Assembly (NCBI GenBank): GCA_016165875.1
Contig: JABBOT010000013.1
Span: 10,799,478 to 10,863,477, forward strand
Origin: Acanthopleura granulata
Taxonomy: Eukaryota; Mollusca; Polyplacophora; Chitonida; Chitonidae
Length of the DNA stretch: 64,000 bases
Reading direction: 5' to 3'
Shown here: positions 24,301 to 33,955 of the stretch, piece after piece
How the letters are laid out: each line of letters begins with the position of its first letter
Numbering within the stretch: position 1 is the first letter of the stretch
Made by a program: the position numbers and the translations under genes
The notes under the pieces: model-generated
The model's database searches: none
The model's input: only the letters and a program-made list of their open reading frames with translations
What the model was told of the DNA's origin: nothing

Positions 24301-26708
24301 GATCCACAGCGGCCTTCATTTCGGGGAGTATTTCCAGTTGCTATCTGGACCGACTTTGTGTGGCGGACCTCTGCAGGCTCTGAAACCCATCACTCATCTC
24401 ATGTTCACCTTTGTACAACTCTATTTTATCTTCTTAAACGCCAAGGTGAGGGATTCACTTTATATGCCCCCAGAATATTTCTGGCGTCTTTCTTGCATTA
24501 TTGTCGGAATGCAAAAGAATACAGCATTGGGAGTAAAACCAGAGCAGCGACGACGTTGTGATAGTTGACAAATGGTGGCACGCAACCCGCGATATCCGGC
24601 TTGCTGTCAGTTTGCCTCAGTTAGAGTTTTACTCCATCTCTTAGTAAATGCCTCAGTAATAGCGAATTATGCGCTTCACACCGAAAACACTTGACTCCTG
24701 TTCTGCACTTCACTGCGTCCTAATTTTTAAATACACTTGATCAAAATCAACATACTTAAAAAACCATTTTGAACGCTTTGATGACATATTTTTTCTATTT
24801 TTGTTTTCACACTATGGTGTTGAACGTGTCCTGGTGAGAAAGAAAGCCATTTCCATGATTTTTTATAGTAAGCTTTCGTAGCTTGGTTTCCTTTTCAGAT
24901 GTGCATCAACAAGTTCCAGACCGTGGCTCGATTCGGTCTCATGCACATGATCGGAACAAATATGTGCGTTTGGTTCCGGAACATTATTGTGGAGACGCTG
25001 CACGAAATCCACCAGCACGAGAGCCTCCACAACATGCAAGATGGAGCCACCAAGCATGACGTCAACGGACATGACGTCAGGCACCTTGGACACTTTGACG
25101 TCAATCAATCTGCGCACTCTATACACCACAGATCTGTTACATATGAGACTGCACGTAAATATATCCAAATATTAACTGAAAATCATAATTATTTAAACAG
25201 AGCAGCGAATAAAAAGTCAGCATATATAGTGTGTAGGACACTTCAAACGAAACCATGATTTTTTTGTAAGACTAGAATTATAGTCTCTTTAACTAACAAG
25301 TTAATTGTCCAAGATTTTCCAAAACTGGCTGTATATCTTAACATACAAGAAAACATTGTAAACTGCGATGTACCGAAGGGGATGCTGAAAACTATTCGTG
25401 AGGACTGCTTGGAAACCATAAAAGTGCATGCAGCTTTGGTTAATAAATTATCTTTTCTTACCAGGTGTCAGCAATAACGTCAGTCATCGCGTCGCTGTGA
25501 ACGGAAATTCTTACCACCTGCCGGAAATCTCATGCCACTTTAATGACGTCATGGGTCGCGTGGTGGAACAAGCTGGGCCTTACCTTTACCCCTGCACCAT
25601 CGAGTACAGCTTAATCTGTGCAGGTAAAAGTCTGAAAATAACATCTGTGTGAAATCAGTCAACACATACATGTACCTTGGTCCAGGTATCATTGGCCAAA
25701 ACCCGCAGTGACTTTGTCAGTGTCTTATTTTTCCAACTTAAAATACTCTGCCGAAAATCACAAATTTTAATTGCGCTGCAGTCTTCTGTGATTTTTCTCA
25801 CGTTTAACATTTATTAAAAAACATTTTGACCAGAAGTACATTCGTCTGTCTGAACATCCAGTGTGGCTATCAAAATTACCACACGCCAAACACGCCAGAA
25901 ATATGTAAGTATCTTTTTTACAGGTATTCTGTACGTAATGTGGCGTAATGTGGGTCGGGATCACTCTCGCCATCTTCCTCCCGCCGTGGACGGTGAAATC
26001 GGACTCTACAAACATCGCATGAGTGTAGACTGTTCTAACTCTCACCGAGGCCTCTTCATGGGCATTTTCCTCTTCGTTTTCGCCGTCATCTCTATCATCG
26101 CATTCTTCGTACTCATTCGTAAAGACGGCATGACATACACCGCCGTGATTTTCGTGAACTTGTGCGAGATCCTCACGTACACCTTAGGAACGGTGGCCAC
26201 GGTGGTTGCGTTTCACCGGATGCGGACTTTGTCTTATGTCATGCGCGGTGGAAACTTGGAAGACAACCTCATTCTGATTTCTCTCAGCGGCGTCTACATC
26301 TTCGCCATCTTTAGCATCATCGCTGCCACCAACGACACGGAGATGGACGGCGGAGTGTTCTTCATCTTCGCCGATTTGCTCCTGATGCTGCAGTCGACCA
26401 TCCAGACGATCTTCATGGTGAGCGGCATGAGAATGTACGCAACGAAATCGGTGCAGGAACGGGAGAAACCCGGCCGAGAAATGGTCACCTTTCTTTTGGT
26501 CACCAACATCGCTATGTGGGGAATGACCACCTTCGAGACTCAGAGAGCCGAGCACAATCCTATCCAGCTGCATTTTTACGGGTACCTTTCCTGGTCTATA
26601 CTCACCCACATCTCTGTCCCCCTTGCCATTTTCTTCCGCTTTCATTCCACAGTATGTCTTTCAAATATTTGGAAACAAGCCTGGAAAAAGCGGGCTGCCT
26701 TGCTGTAA
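9281..26708 (+). CDS. Otop: Otopetrin family proton channel, nine coding exons
   Basis: Joined exons 9281-9343, 9987-10524, 16254-16359, 21896-22010, 22389-22629, 24282-24445, 24899-25154, 25465-25623 and 25924-26708 give 808 codons and a TAA stop. All junctions are GT-AG and in phase. Otopetrins are 12-helix proton-selective channels of the plasma membrane, opened by acid, with roles in acid sensing and, in some animals, calcification. Visible family marks are an NGLFVILSGIYG first helix, EILTYTLG in helix 8, WGMTTFETQ in helix 11 and HISVPLAIFFRFHSTVC in helix 12. About 235 residues precede helix 1. They are polar and probably disordered, with an acidic SD-rich stretch, a long cytosolic tail for the family. 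The exon 1 start is less certain than the rest because its donor, GTATCT, is weak. I cannot say which paralog this is. A role in shell mineral transport would be inference. Confidence 0.93.
9987..10524 (+). CDS. Otop: Otopetrin exon 2 (cytosolic N-terminal tail)
   Basis: Encodes residues 22-200, a hydrophilic tail rich in S, D, N and K with SVVEDSNNNADATEPEVD and SSSSSPRRDSY near the end. No domain is recognised. The donor is GTGAGT, leaving one base over. The open frame continues past the splice site for about 40 bp, but the strong donor argues against read-through. Confidence 0.85.
10850..11215. repeat. Unknown interspersed repeat R1, copy 1 (intron 2)
   Basis: GGGTTTTACTCTCCGTGCAG (10898 on) and TGGTTTTACTCTCTATGCTG (11177 on) are direct copies flanking a segment with TGTTATTGTTTGCTAAATG and TCTGCTTAAGCCACGGTG. 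The same blocks recur at 19780-19945 and 27985-28210. No coding potential. Confidence 0.55.
11562..11926. repeat. Foldback element F1, 365-bp palindrome (intron 2)
   Basis: Almost the whole element is an inverted repeat centred near 11743. The left arm (CCGCCAAACCAATTTC, AAGAACGTTC, ACAAACCACCAATGAAC) mirrors the right arm (GTTCATTGGTGGTTTGTAC, GAACGTTC, GAAATTGGTCTGGCGG). The centre is GAATAAATTC. It fits a non-autonomous foldback/MITE. Confidence 0.9.
12044..12109. repeat. Three tandem 22-bp units
   Basis: GCTAAACAGTGACAGCGGGA(AT) is repeated three times in a row with one or two changes per copy, in otopetrin intron 2. Confidence 0.9.
13330..14560. repeat. Long minisatellite, unit about 73 bp (intron 2)
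   Basis: The unit contains GATGAAGTATCATAGATTAG, TCAGACCTGAGGGTCAGTAG, AGTATCAGATATTACACGGC and TACACGTTGTTGT. About a dozen regular units run from 13740 to 14540. Before that are older, longer, more diverged units (about 80-90 bp), and traces continue to about 14730. Copies decay towards both edges, as expected of an array expanding in the middle. Confidence 0.92.
14740..16253. other. Intron 2, distal part, no feature seen
   Basis: Unique AT-rich sequence. A pyrimidine-rich stretch near 15820-16070 and a (TTTC)n run at about 16228-16242 precede the exon 3 acceptor. I see no exon or repeat of known type. Confidence 0.5.
16254..16359 (+). CDS. Otop: Otopetrin exon 3
   Basis: Residues 201-235, an acidic linker (MISKDSDSVFLAEDDYCTQ) leading to the first membrane helix. 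Acceptor CACCAG, donor GTGAGT, two bases left over that pair with the single first base of exon 4. Confidence 0.85.
16675..17215. repeat. Minisatellite, unit about 32 bp (intron 3)
   Basis: Units such as CAACCTCGTTATTCAACCTG GATACGAACAGG recur with a 32-bp step at 17030-17110. Related units (CATCTTCATCGGTCGAGC TTGATACGAACAGA) occur at 16868-16930. Diverged units with longer spacing fill the rest, about 15 in all. Confidence 0.85.
17216..18106. other. Intron 3 segment, no feature seen
   Basis: No exon, array or recognised repeat. Scattered short homopolymers only. Confidence 0.5.
18107..18562. repeat. Foldback element F2, copy 1 (456 bp, intron 3)
   Basis: The left end ACTTAAAAGAACAGACCAC and right end GTGGTCTGTTCTTGTAAGT are inverted. 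Inner blocks also mirror each other: GTGCTGATTCCAAA against TTTGGAATCAGCAC, and TAGTGATTAAAATGGA against ATTTTCGTTTTAATCACC. A second copy lies at 49016-49499. Each half holds a TGACGTCA-type motif. Confidence 0.9.
18680..19720. repeat. Large imperfect palindrome R2 (intron 3)
   Basis: The segment 18778-19075 is mirrored by 19400-19720 on the opposite strand: ATTTATCAGCAAAGG appears against CCTTTGCTGATAAATAT, and TACAGTACAAATTGGGG against CCAATTTGCACTGTA. A perfect small palindrome, TTTCACCTATATATAGGTGAAA, lies near 19084. Partial relatives occur at 24100-24160, 29778-30095 and 33862-33955. Confidence 0.8.
19780..19945. repeat. Unknown repeat R1, copy 2 (intron 3)
   Basis: TGTTATTGTTTGTTTAATG, GATGGCAACCTAGCATTTTG and TTTTGCTTAAGCCGTAGTG match the order of blocks in the 10850-11215 copy. 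Confidence 0.55.
20995..21260 (+). repeat. Interspersed repeat R3 carrying several TGACGTCA-type sites
   Basis: This element contains CTTCGGCTGTGTCCGTAACG, then several ATF/CREB-like palindromes or near-palindromes (about 21123, 21154, 21211 and 21231) and ends near GACGTCACACCAGGCAAA. The reverse complement of the same layout is found at 63640-63880. No coding potential. Confidence 0.7.
21424..21700 (+). repeat. SINE-A, full length (intron 3)
   Basis: The head has box A (GTGGCTCAGTCGGTTAGCGC) and a box-B-like GTGAGTTCAAGACC, then the body, the TTCTTGAGTGCGGCGTAAAA block and an (AAAT)n tail of seven or eight units. The head resembles a tRNA without paired acceptor ends. Confidence 0.92.
21896..22010 (+). 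CDS. Otop: Otopetrin exon 4 (membrane helix 1)
   Basis: Encodes R-NGLFVILSGIYGMILVVLG and then GVLPIAEVFEGPENTYYIE, residues 236-274. It is the first helix of the otopetrin domain. Acceptor CTCCAG, donor GTGAGA, phase 0. Confidence 0.95.
22389..22629 (+). CDS. Otop: Otopetrin exon 5 (helix 2 and cytosolic loop)
   Basis: Helix 2 (GYYLFLYVVSIAFMGYVYLY) is followed by a basic and serine-rich cytosolic loop with ARHRRRRISVDIRKNK, which has an RRRRIS phosphorylation-like site. Residues 275-354. Confidence 0.93.
23128..23210 (+). repeat. tRNA-like SINE head fragment (intron 5)
   Basis: TTTAGTGCAGCGATTAGCG could be a box A, and GGGTTCGATCCCG is a perfect box B. There is no acceptor stem, so a SINE remnant is more likely than a working tRNA gene. 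Confidence 0.45.
23933..24000. repeat. Imperfect (GAT)n low-complexity tract
   Basis: GATGATGTTGATGACGATGG-type triplets in intron 5. It gives an Asp-rich open frame that is only repeat translation. Confidence 0.7.
24100..24160 (-). repeat. R2 fragment (intron 5)
   Basis: TTGACGGCTGGTATACG and CTGTTTCGCC match the R2 block TTGACGGCTGGTACACGAAT near 18717. Confidence 0.6.
24282..24445 (+). CDS. Otop: Otopetrin exon 6 (helices 3 and 4)
   Basis: GFGIGSMIHSGLHFGEYF for helix 3, then PLQALKPITHLMFTFVQLYF for helix 4, with the family's conserved glutamine in the latter. Residues 355-409, ending in phase 0. Confidence 0.95.
24899..25154 (+). CDS. Otop: Otopetrin exon 7 (helix 5 and histidine-rich loop)
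   Basis: Helix 5 region (FGLMHMIGTNMCVWFRNIIV) and then a loop with eleven histidines in about 45 residues (for example HEIHQHESLH, GHDVRHLGH, SIHH). The donor GTAAAT at 25155 leaves one base, which matches exon 8. Confidence 0.9.
25465..25623 (+). CDS. Otop: Otopetrin exon 8 (start of helix 6)
   Basis: A polar segment (NGNSYHLPEISCHFNDVMGR) and then the family block YLYPCTIEYSLICA that opens helix 6. Residues 495-547. Confidence 0.92.
25924..26708 (+). CDS. Otop: Otopetrin exon 9 (helices 6-12, stop)
   Basis: Encodes ILYVMWRNVGR, then helices 7-12 without interruption: GLFMGIFLFVFAVISIIAFF, AVIFVNLCEILTYTLGTVA, LILISLSGVYIFAIFSIIAA, FADLLLMLQSTIQTIFMVSG, TFLLVTNIAMWGMTTFE and HISVPLAIFFRFHSTVCLSN. 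It ends SNIWKQAWKKRAALL and TAA. The second half of the channel in a single exon is GC-richer than its surroundings. Confidence 0.97.
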
Positions 26709-27166
26709 CCCTATTTATATTTTTGCTTCTTTTTTGTTATGTGTACGCGTCAAAAATCGTTAATTTAAAATTTAAACCAGAACGTAATTATAATCACTGC
26801 CACGAAGCTTTCATGACGAGAAATATTTCGGTGGTTTAGTTGTGATAAACTTAATCTGATACATATAGATAGATCAGACACTTGGGTATCAATACTGACA
26901 AAAGGAGAATACTCGGAGAGCAGTATAAAACCCTGGAGATTTATTATAAAATATTTAATAACTTAAAAAAAATTATAGAGGACACAACGCACTACACATT
27001 AATTTACTCATAGTTATATTTGACGATCTTAGCTATACATTCCTGGTACAGTATATGAATGACAGTTCTATTGTAATGTAGGTCACTCCCTAATTCTCAA
27101 TGGATTTGAAAACTGCCATCCCACATATTGTGAAATATTTGTACTCACTGTATTGTCAACGCAGAC

Positions 27167-27221
27167 ATGCATGTCTTTGAAATATTCATCTCGTAAAATT
27201 TTGAAATATTCAAAGGCATGC
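27167..27221 (+). other. Hairpin in the presumed 3' UTR
   Basis: GCATGTCTTTGAAATATTC and GAAATATTCAAAGGCATGC can pair with few mismatches across a short loop. Confidence 0.5.
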
Positions 27222-27984
27222 AATTATTTTTTAAGTTCTTGAACTTTCTTCAGCATATTTCATTGCAATGTTTAAATCTAAAAGTCGTTTTGCGAAAATA
27301 TGGCTAAAGTAGAGTAGACATAAATGTTTGACTGAATAGTCCACGATTCACAGCTTATTCTGTCTACAATGAAAATGCACTGTAATACAAACATGACTTC
27401 CAGGTGAAGGGTGGGTGACTTCAATGAATGGCTATTTCTTAGGGGTCTTTGTCGTCATATTCTATCATATAGGCTATTTTGAAACATCTTGTTGGACTGA
27501 TGGTTATATTTTAACACTTGTTACATTTGCTTTATAAGGCTCGAATGGCGGACAGTATCTTGGATTAGTTAATTCCTTTGTTTCGTTCTGTAAAATCGTT
27601 TCAAAAGACGTATATTAGGAAAAAAACACAGATTAAGATGTCCTGGAATGTATAGCTAATAGAAGGCGATTTTTATTTTGTACAAAGATAAACTCTAGTA
27701 TTTCGTCATTCGTTGTAATCATGACTTCTTGCCATTGCAGTTTTCACCCCAGCTTTGGAAACTCCATAACTTGAATTTGATGTCTTTTTTGTGATATATT
27801 GCACTTTTGTATAGGTTACAAGTGTTCATACAGTAATGACGTAGTACACGTATGTCATAGCGTCACAGCGGAGAACCGTGCTTTTTTTTGACTCAGCTTG
27901 GGACGGACGTGTAATCTTATATATTGTATACCAACATAAGCTGTGGGGAACTGAAAATCCCCGAAGTCTGGTCCCCTTTGCATT

Positions 27985-28210
27985 TTTTCAGTTGTTTGTT
28001 AAGTGTCATGATGACACAGCGTTTTCGGTAATTCTGAATCAGTTTGTCTAATGAGCATAAGAAATTGCTATATTAACAGCAGTCCATTTTTTACCTACCG
28101 GATGGAGGGCGTGTAAGTTATTCTCCATCGGGTTACGTGTGACTATAATAGGCAACTCGACACTCAGGTTTTACCACCAGTGATGTAGTCTTTTTGTAAG
28201 CGGTCCCAGC
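27985..28210. repeat. Unknown repeat R1, copy 3
   Basis: AGTTGTTTGTTAAGTG, GATGACACAGCGTTTTCGG, CAGGTTTTACCACCAG and TGATGTAGTCTTT follow the block order of the 10850-11215 copy. It is diverged. Confidence 0.5.
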
Positions 28211-29255
28211 ACTGTTTTATATCACGCTTCATTATGTATCATATTTTCCATGCAATAAACAGGAATATCCAAGGTTGTAGTATCGTCTTATATCATCATT
28301 TCTTGCATGTTACTTGTCATTTTTTTTTACAACTGATTCACATTCCCGCCATTACATTCCATGCTGTACTTTTTTTGTATTTTTGTTTCTTACGTTTCCA
28401 GATATGACTAAATTTATGTACTAGTTTACTAATGAAGTCAGTGTTGTATAAAAAATGCTCTTTGTGATATGCTTTGATTCATCATTCTATTACTCTTTGC
28501 CATGTTTTATGTCTTAATTCTTGAAAATAAGAAAATAAGGGAATATGAAATAAAAACACGCTGCGCTCAATTTTACACAAATATGTACTGTGTAAATAAA
28601 TCCAATTGTTTTATAACAGATTGTAGGCTTTTTTATATAAATAAAAATACCTGTATCTTAAAAAGATACGTGAACAAATCACTGAGCTTTTGTTTACTGG
28701 TTCGTCAGAAATGACAACGAATTACGGGACATAGGTACATCACTTTGTAATCGACGAATAATTGACGTTTCCGTCCCTTTAACGATTCCATGGTTCGCTG
28801 CCAACTTCATCAGGATTTAAAACTGGTAAATTCGGATATTAATAAGCATAAGGGACTTGTACTGATATGATGATCTCACTCATACTGAGATCTTCCCCAT
28901 GACGTTTCTGGGAATCAGGAAACAAAGAAAACAAATGTTTGCCCGCCCTTATGGATATCGGTGTTCTAGCTTAGGTGGCTGCAGCGTTAGACCAGAGGCA
29001 TTTTCTGCTACCTGCACGATCTGGTCCAGACCGCTAAAACCGGTCGGTAGAGTTTACTTCCGGCGCTCCGATTTCCTCAATCTCTCATGCAACCTGGCCC
29101 GTCGTCAAGTGGGTGAAGCCTTGTTGAGCGCATGCGCGCTGAACAACCACCTGAGGTCAAATGAATAACTCCATAGCAGGTACGGCCTTTCTTTTATCGC
29201 AGCACATGCGCATGTCTTGGTGCACAACAGTGATGCGCTACATGAAGCGTATTCA

Positions 29256-29401
29256 ATATTGGCTGCCAGCAACCTGCCAATGATCGTGGGTTTCTCCACG
29301 GCTCTGCCTGGTTTAATCCCATACTCCATAATACATGCATGCTGGCCGCCCTTGTATAAGTTAAATATTCTTGAGTAAGACACCAATCAAATGAATAAAT
29401 A
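29256..29401 (+). repeat. SINE-A, 5'-truncated
   Basis: GCCAGCAACCTGCCAATG, CATGCTGGCCGCCCTTG and AAATATTCTTGAGTAAG precede CACCAATCAAATGAATAAAT. A short internal loss removed CGGCGTAAAA. Confidence 0.8.
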
Positions 29402-29777
29402 GTCAAATCAGTCAATACTTGTTCGCTGAGGTCCTAAATTGCCAAAGGAACTTTTTGTAATGGGAACTGTGATAGATCTCTCACGCCGGTCATGACTTGT
29501 CTATCAGTCCGTGCGTTCACCGTTCATCGGTTCAAGTTGAGGGCTATTCCAACCGCCTAGGAAAAAAAAATGAGGGCCCCCTTTTTTTTTTTAACTTTTT
29601 TGCTCTCTGCGAGTATTGCGGACTTTTGGCCAATCGGTTTGAATTGCAAATTAGCATGTGTCTTCAACAGGACAAGATGCAAATTACGATCGCACCGCTT
29701 CGTCCGTATATTGATTAAATTGTTTACGAAGTAAGCCCAAGCCCAAAGCCGAACCGCTAGGACCTAAATTCTTAACC

Positions 29778-30095
29778 TAGGCGTCGAAACCGACATTCCT
29801 ATACCAGCCGTCAACCAAAATGAGTGTTCCGGATCAATAATCGCCTGTCCAGTTTCCAAAACCGACAAATAACACAAACCACCATAGAACTAAGAAAATA
29901 TATAAATGTAAAAATTAGGACCGATTCATGCAGGCAAGAAGTCAACAGTTTTCAGTGTTAACGAAGACACGAAATGAATGTTCCAGACGGATGAATAAAA
30001 TCAGTATCCAAATCGTATACCATTTTAGTATATATGGTGTCGATAATCAACTATGTATCTTAGTTGTGCTTTGATTGCAAGGTGTGTAAAGATCA
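29778..30095 (+). repeat. R2 partial copy
   Basis: TAGGCGTCGAAACCGACATT, ATACCAGCCGTCAACC, TTCCGGATCAATAATCGCC and CAAACCACCATAGAAC line up with the 19195-19450 part of R2, as does the late TATGTATCTTAGTTGTGCTT. Confidence 0.65.
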
Positions 30096-30477
30096 AAGTT
30101 TTATATCAACAGTTCCCTGACACACACGAAACAAAGGTTTCGTAATGTAAACAATGAAACCAACGAAGCACAGGTTTCCGCGCAGTATTCGTTAACCATA
30201 AGGGATCTTCTTTCATTAATCACGGAAAGTTTAGAATTGCTACCGATGGGATCATTGCAGACATGCAATCTGGAGAATGCTGCGTGTAATGAGCCCCTGA
30301 GTGGGAACCGTATCCACAAATGTTCACAATTGATGTTACCCGCTGTGGGCATGTATATCTGCGTGTTCGTGCACTTTTTATGAACCTCAGCCCGGGGACA
30401 CATGTACAGGCGTGTAGGGAAACTGATGGGCGCGTGCACGCATATACGTTGTACCCGTGCATCTTACTTTTAAAGTC

Positions 30478-30739
30478 GGGGCCTCCGTGGCTCAGTCGGT
30501 TAGCGCGCTATCGCAGCACAGTTATCCGAAGCCTCCCAACATTACGGTCGCTATGTGAGTTCAAGACCAGCTCATGCTGGCCTCCTCACCGGCCGCACGT
30601 GGAAAGGCCTGCCTGTAACCTGCGGATGGTCGTGGATATCCCCCGGGCTCTGCCCGGTTTCCTCTGACCATAATGCTGGCCGCCGTCGTTCAAGTCAAAT
30701 ATTCTTGAGTACGGCGTAAAACACCAATCAAACAAATTT
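30478..30739 (+). repeat. SINE-A, full length
   Basis: GGGGCCTCCGTGGCTCAGTC (box A) and GTGAGTTCAAGACC (box B) head, complete body, TTCTTGAGTACGGCGTAAAA and CACCAATCAAACAAAT tail. Confidence 0.92.
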
Positions 30740-31800
30740 TAAAGTCTGTTTATAACTGCCACAGACATGTAAAAATTTTGTCAAACATAAGTTCATACCC
30801 AGTTATTTAAATCTATGTGAAAGGAATTTGAAACGTACAATCTATGTTCTTTGGCTAATTTCAAGCAAGGCGGTATAAATGGAGATGAGTATCTGGTCCA
30901 AGCTACTGAAATGTTACCAACGTTACTGAACAGACAAAAAACGGGAAGGCCGATTTTTTTTTCTTAACTGGAATGTGGTATTTTAATTTTCTACGTGCAG
31001 GTGGAATATATTAGCGTTTCTCTGTATGTTTATCTAACAGGATAAAATTAATGTTCTAACTATATCTACATTCGCGCAGAGGAATGTTTCAATTTGATCC
31101 AGTGTTGGAAACGTATGTTTTGTTTCCACAGACCTCTGGTCCGAACACCAAAAGTGTCCTTCTGTAATATTTAAATATATCCAGACTTACATGGAAACGT
31201 GATTATTAAAATGAAGTAGAGTACTGACGATTATTGTATGTCAGTATGAGGGGTATGAGGGGCAAAACGTTGTCGCACTTCAAACTTTTAGGCTCACACA
31301 AACCCATCAGATTTACAGGTTTATAAAACAGATAAGATTCACGTTTCACTTTCAGAAGTGCCAGCTAATCCGCCCGTGAAATGTGTCCCGACGGAAAATG
31401 ATCCTGTCTATATATCAAGTGTTACTGTTTAGTTTTTGTGTATCACGTTTATATCTGAAGATATTAATTGACAGTAAGGGGCTGATGATGCCATGTCTTT
31501 TGAACCTGAACCGCCGAGAGATTTTATCTTCGAGCCATTCTGTCACTCCTGCTGAGTTTACAAAATACATAAATCTATAGTCTGTTGAGGAACAGGCTTC
31601 AATGCAGAATGTTATATGTGTAAAAAAGCGGGTCATGTGAAATAACTGCTGACTGGAGAGTATGCCATGCAGGAGAGTGGAAGATTCCAGTTCGGCTGTA
31701 ACTATTCTGAGAATGGGATACAAATCATGCCAAATAGAGTGATTCTTCATGTTGTATGCCACGGTTGTTCTTTTACGTCTGGTAACTTCTTCTTTAACCC

Positions 31801-31952
31801 TTAGGTCGTATGTGGGAAGATCTGCCAGCAACCTGCGGATGGTCGTGGGTTTCTCCAGGGCTCTGCCGGGTTTCCTCCCACTGTGATGCTGGTCGCCGCC
31901 GTATGAGTGAAATATTCTTGAGTACGGCATAAAACACCAATCAAATAAATAC
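31801..31952 (+). repeat. SINE-A, 5'-truncated
   Basis: Starts at GGTCGTATGTGGGAAG, then CAACCTGCGGATGGTCGTGG and TTCTTGAGTACGGCATAAAA. Head missing. Confidence 0.85.
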
Positions 31953-32756
31953 TGTTAACACTTAATTGTTAACTAGCATTATCTAAATAGGAGCTAATTA
32001 TTTATATGCATATGCGGTAGGACATGGGAGAGTTATCCTCACTGTACTGTCTACGGCAGTAATGTGAGAAGGATAGAGTAGCCTTCCTGAAAACATAAGT
32101 TTAAGACTAGGGTAATTTGTATTGAGGTTTAAGCTAATGGCCGTTACGGTGTCCTAGAAACCATGAGGTACAGCTTTATCCTGATTGGAAAATTTTTGCT
32201 TTGTCACTACATGCTTCACAATGCGCGATCATTCGCGCGAGAGATTTGGAAGTGAACAGAGCTAATTCCAACGAGCTGTAATTTTAATTGTGATTTCCCT
32301 TCCAGCCTCCCTAAATTATAACTGTGTCATGGTTTTGTGGTTTATGTTTGTTGCGGGGCGATGGGTTCCATGGTTATTGGGTTGAAAAACTGATACGATA
32401 TACGTCATAACTTGCCTGTGCTATACGATAGGGAGTTAAGGGCATCTGCTTGTGTCCAGGGGATGCGCGGGGGTGCCTATAGGATTGCTCGATGTCTGCC
32501 TGCGTGTACCCGAGGGAGACCGAGTAATACTTCCAAGAGTAGGATCGGTTGCCGATTTTTCTAGGATGGTCTGTCTTTAAAAGATATCACTGGGGTCCAG
32601 ATTAGGGTGGATCTGCCGGGATGTGCCACGGGGATCTTTGTTTTGGTTTGTGTAATTTAGCCACGGAGTCCCCAATTGTTTATTCCAAAGAAGTCGTTGA
32701 GTTTATTATTTAGATATGTTTATAACATATATGTGATTCGTTGAGCGAATTATTTG

Positions 32757-32779
32757 ATAAATAAATAAATAAATAAATT
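32757..32779. repeat. (AAAT)n microsatellite
   Basis: Five to six AAAT units. It may be the tail of an otherwise lost SINE. Confidence 0.8.
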
Positions 32780-33254
32780 CTTCTTTAGCTATATAGGCAG
32801 ATGAATAAGGTCATTTGATTTAAACCAGTGTCGTGGTAACTCGGTTATACTCGATGTCTGGCTAACATATAGCCATAACAGTCATGTACTTGACATTTTT
32901 ACGTTAGGAATGACACCATTTCCAGCAAAGGTAAATCTAATGTGCTCTTTATTTAATCGCAGTTTAACTTCATACTAAAAACTTCTTCACTTTTACAATG
33001 GCGATAAGTTTTATGGATAGACAAAAACAGTTTCCGGGCTGGACCAACAACTTTTGGCAGCTTAACTGGTGAACTTTCCCACGGGTGGCAAACGTCAGAT
33101 AGGCGGAAATCAGGTGGTCTCTTGTGGATTGCATGGTAGACTGCGCCGTCGACACCTTCTTGGTACCAAGACCCCGAGAACAATGAAAGCAGAGAAATCG
33201 TAAAATTTGCGTGATGGTATAATGACTTTAACTGATTTAAGTATGTATGTGCAT

Positions 33255-33535
33255 GTGTTCAGGGGTTTAACGTCGTACCCAACAATTTTTCAGTCATATG
33301 ACGACGAGGGATCCTTGGAATGTACATATGCTGTGTCTCGTCGGCGAGCAAGACGAGTCCATGTCGCCAAAGTGCTGCCGCCACAGGAGCATAATACCGA
33401 AGACACCAAACATGACACTCCACCAAGTCACATTATACTGACACAAGTACTGCTTTCTTGTTCTAGCCTCTCAGTGCTAAGCGCTAAGTGAGGAAGCAAC
33501 AAATACTATTTTTAAAGTCTTTGATATGACCCAAC
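33255..33535 (-). repeat. SINE-B copy
   Basis: The reverse complement shows AAGACTTTAAAAATAG, TGTCAGTATAATGTGACTTG, GTGTCTTCGGTATTATGCTC and a CGACGTTAAAC tail, in the order of the 8816-9121 copy. Confidence 0.7.
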
Positions 33536-33663
33536 GGTATGATTTAAGTGAAAGGTACTGAATAAAATGGTGAAGTATTATCTGCTATCAGGCATAACGA
33601 CACATACATTAAAAGTTTTTTGCTTTTAAACCCGTAAACGTAAAAGCCTAAAACCATAGCAGT

Positions 33664-33741
33664 TGCGACAGTGTAATAATAGACAAATGGTCACAGCTAT
33701 ATTGCGACAGTGTAATAATAGACAAATGGTCACAGCTATAT
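33664..33741. repeat. Exact 39-bp tandem duplication
   Basis: TGCGACAGTGTAATAATAG through GCTATAT occurs twice in a row without change. Confidence 0.95.
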
Positions 33742-33861
33742 TGAAATCAGAGATCTTGTCATTTCACCTTAGTAATAATTTTTAAAACTAGAATATGTCT
33801 AAGTTAATGTGCTTGGTAGAACATTGATCGAAGCCATCATTCCATGGACAGTTTAAACCCA

Positions 33862-33955
33862 GGCGTCGAAACGGACCTTCGTATACCAGCCGTCAATCGA
33901 AATGGTCGTTCCGGGTCAACAATCGCCAGACAAATTTCCGAAACAGCGTTACGAC
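33862..33955 (+). repeat. R2 fragment
   Basis: GGCGTCGAAACGGACCTTCG, ATACCAGCCGTCAATCG and CGTTCCGGGTCAACAATCGC match the 29778-29880 copy. Confidence 0.65.

Larger units (their letters stand above)
26709..28260 (+). other. Otop: Likely 3' UTR and flank of the otopetrin gene
   Basis: AT-rich, no open frame of interest. The first canonical AATAAA that I find after the stop codon is at 28254-28259, so the 3' UTR may be about 1.5 kb. A non-canonical earlier signal cannot be ruled out. Confidence 0.4.

Noticed and set aside
26184..26645. 153-codon open frame antisense to otopetrin exon 9
   Set aside because: A shadow of the real exon. The + strand frame has a full 12-helix channel signature.
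31415..31930. Open frame of 171 codons on the - strand
   Set aside because: It begins inside a SINE-A copy and runs into unrelated AT-rich DNA. The same SINE-derived peptide start appears at many other copies.
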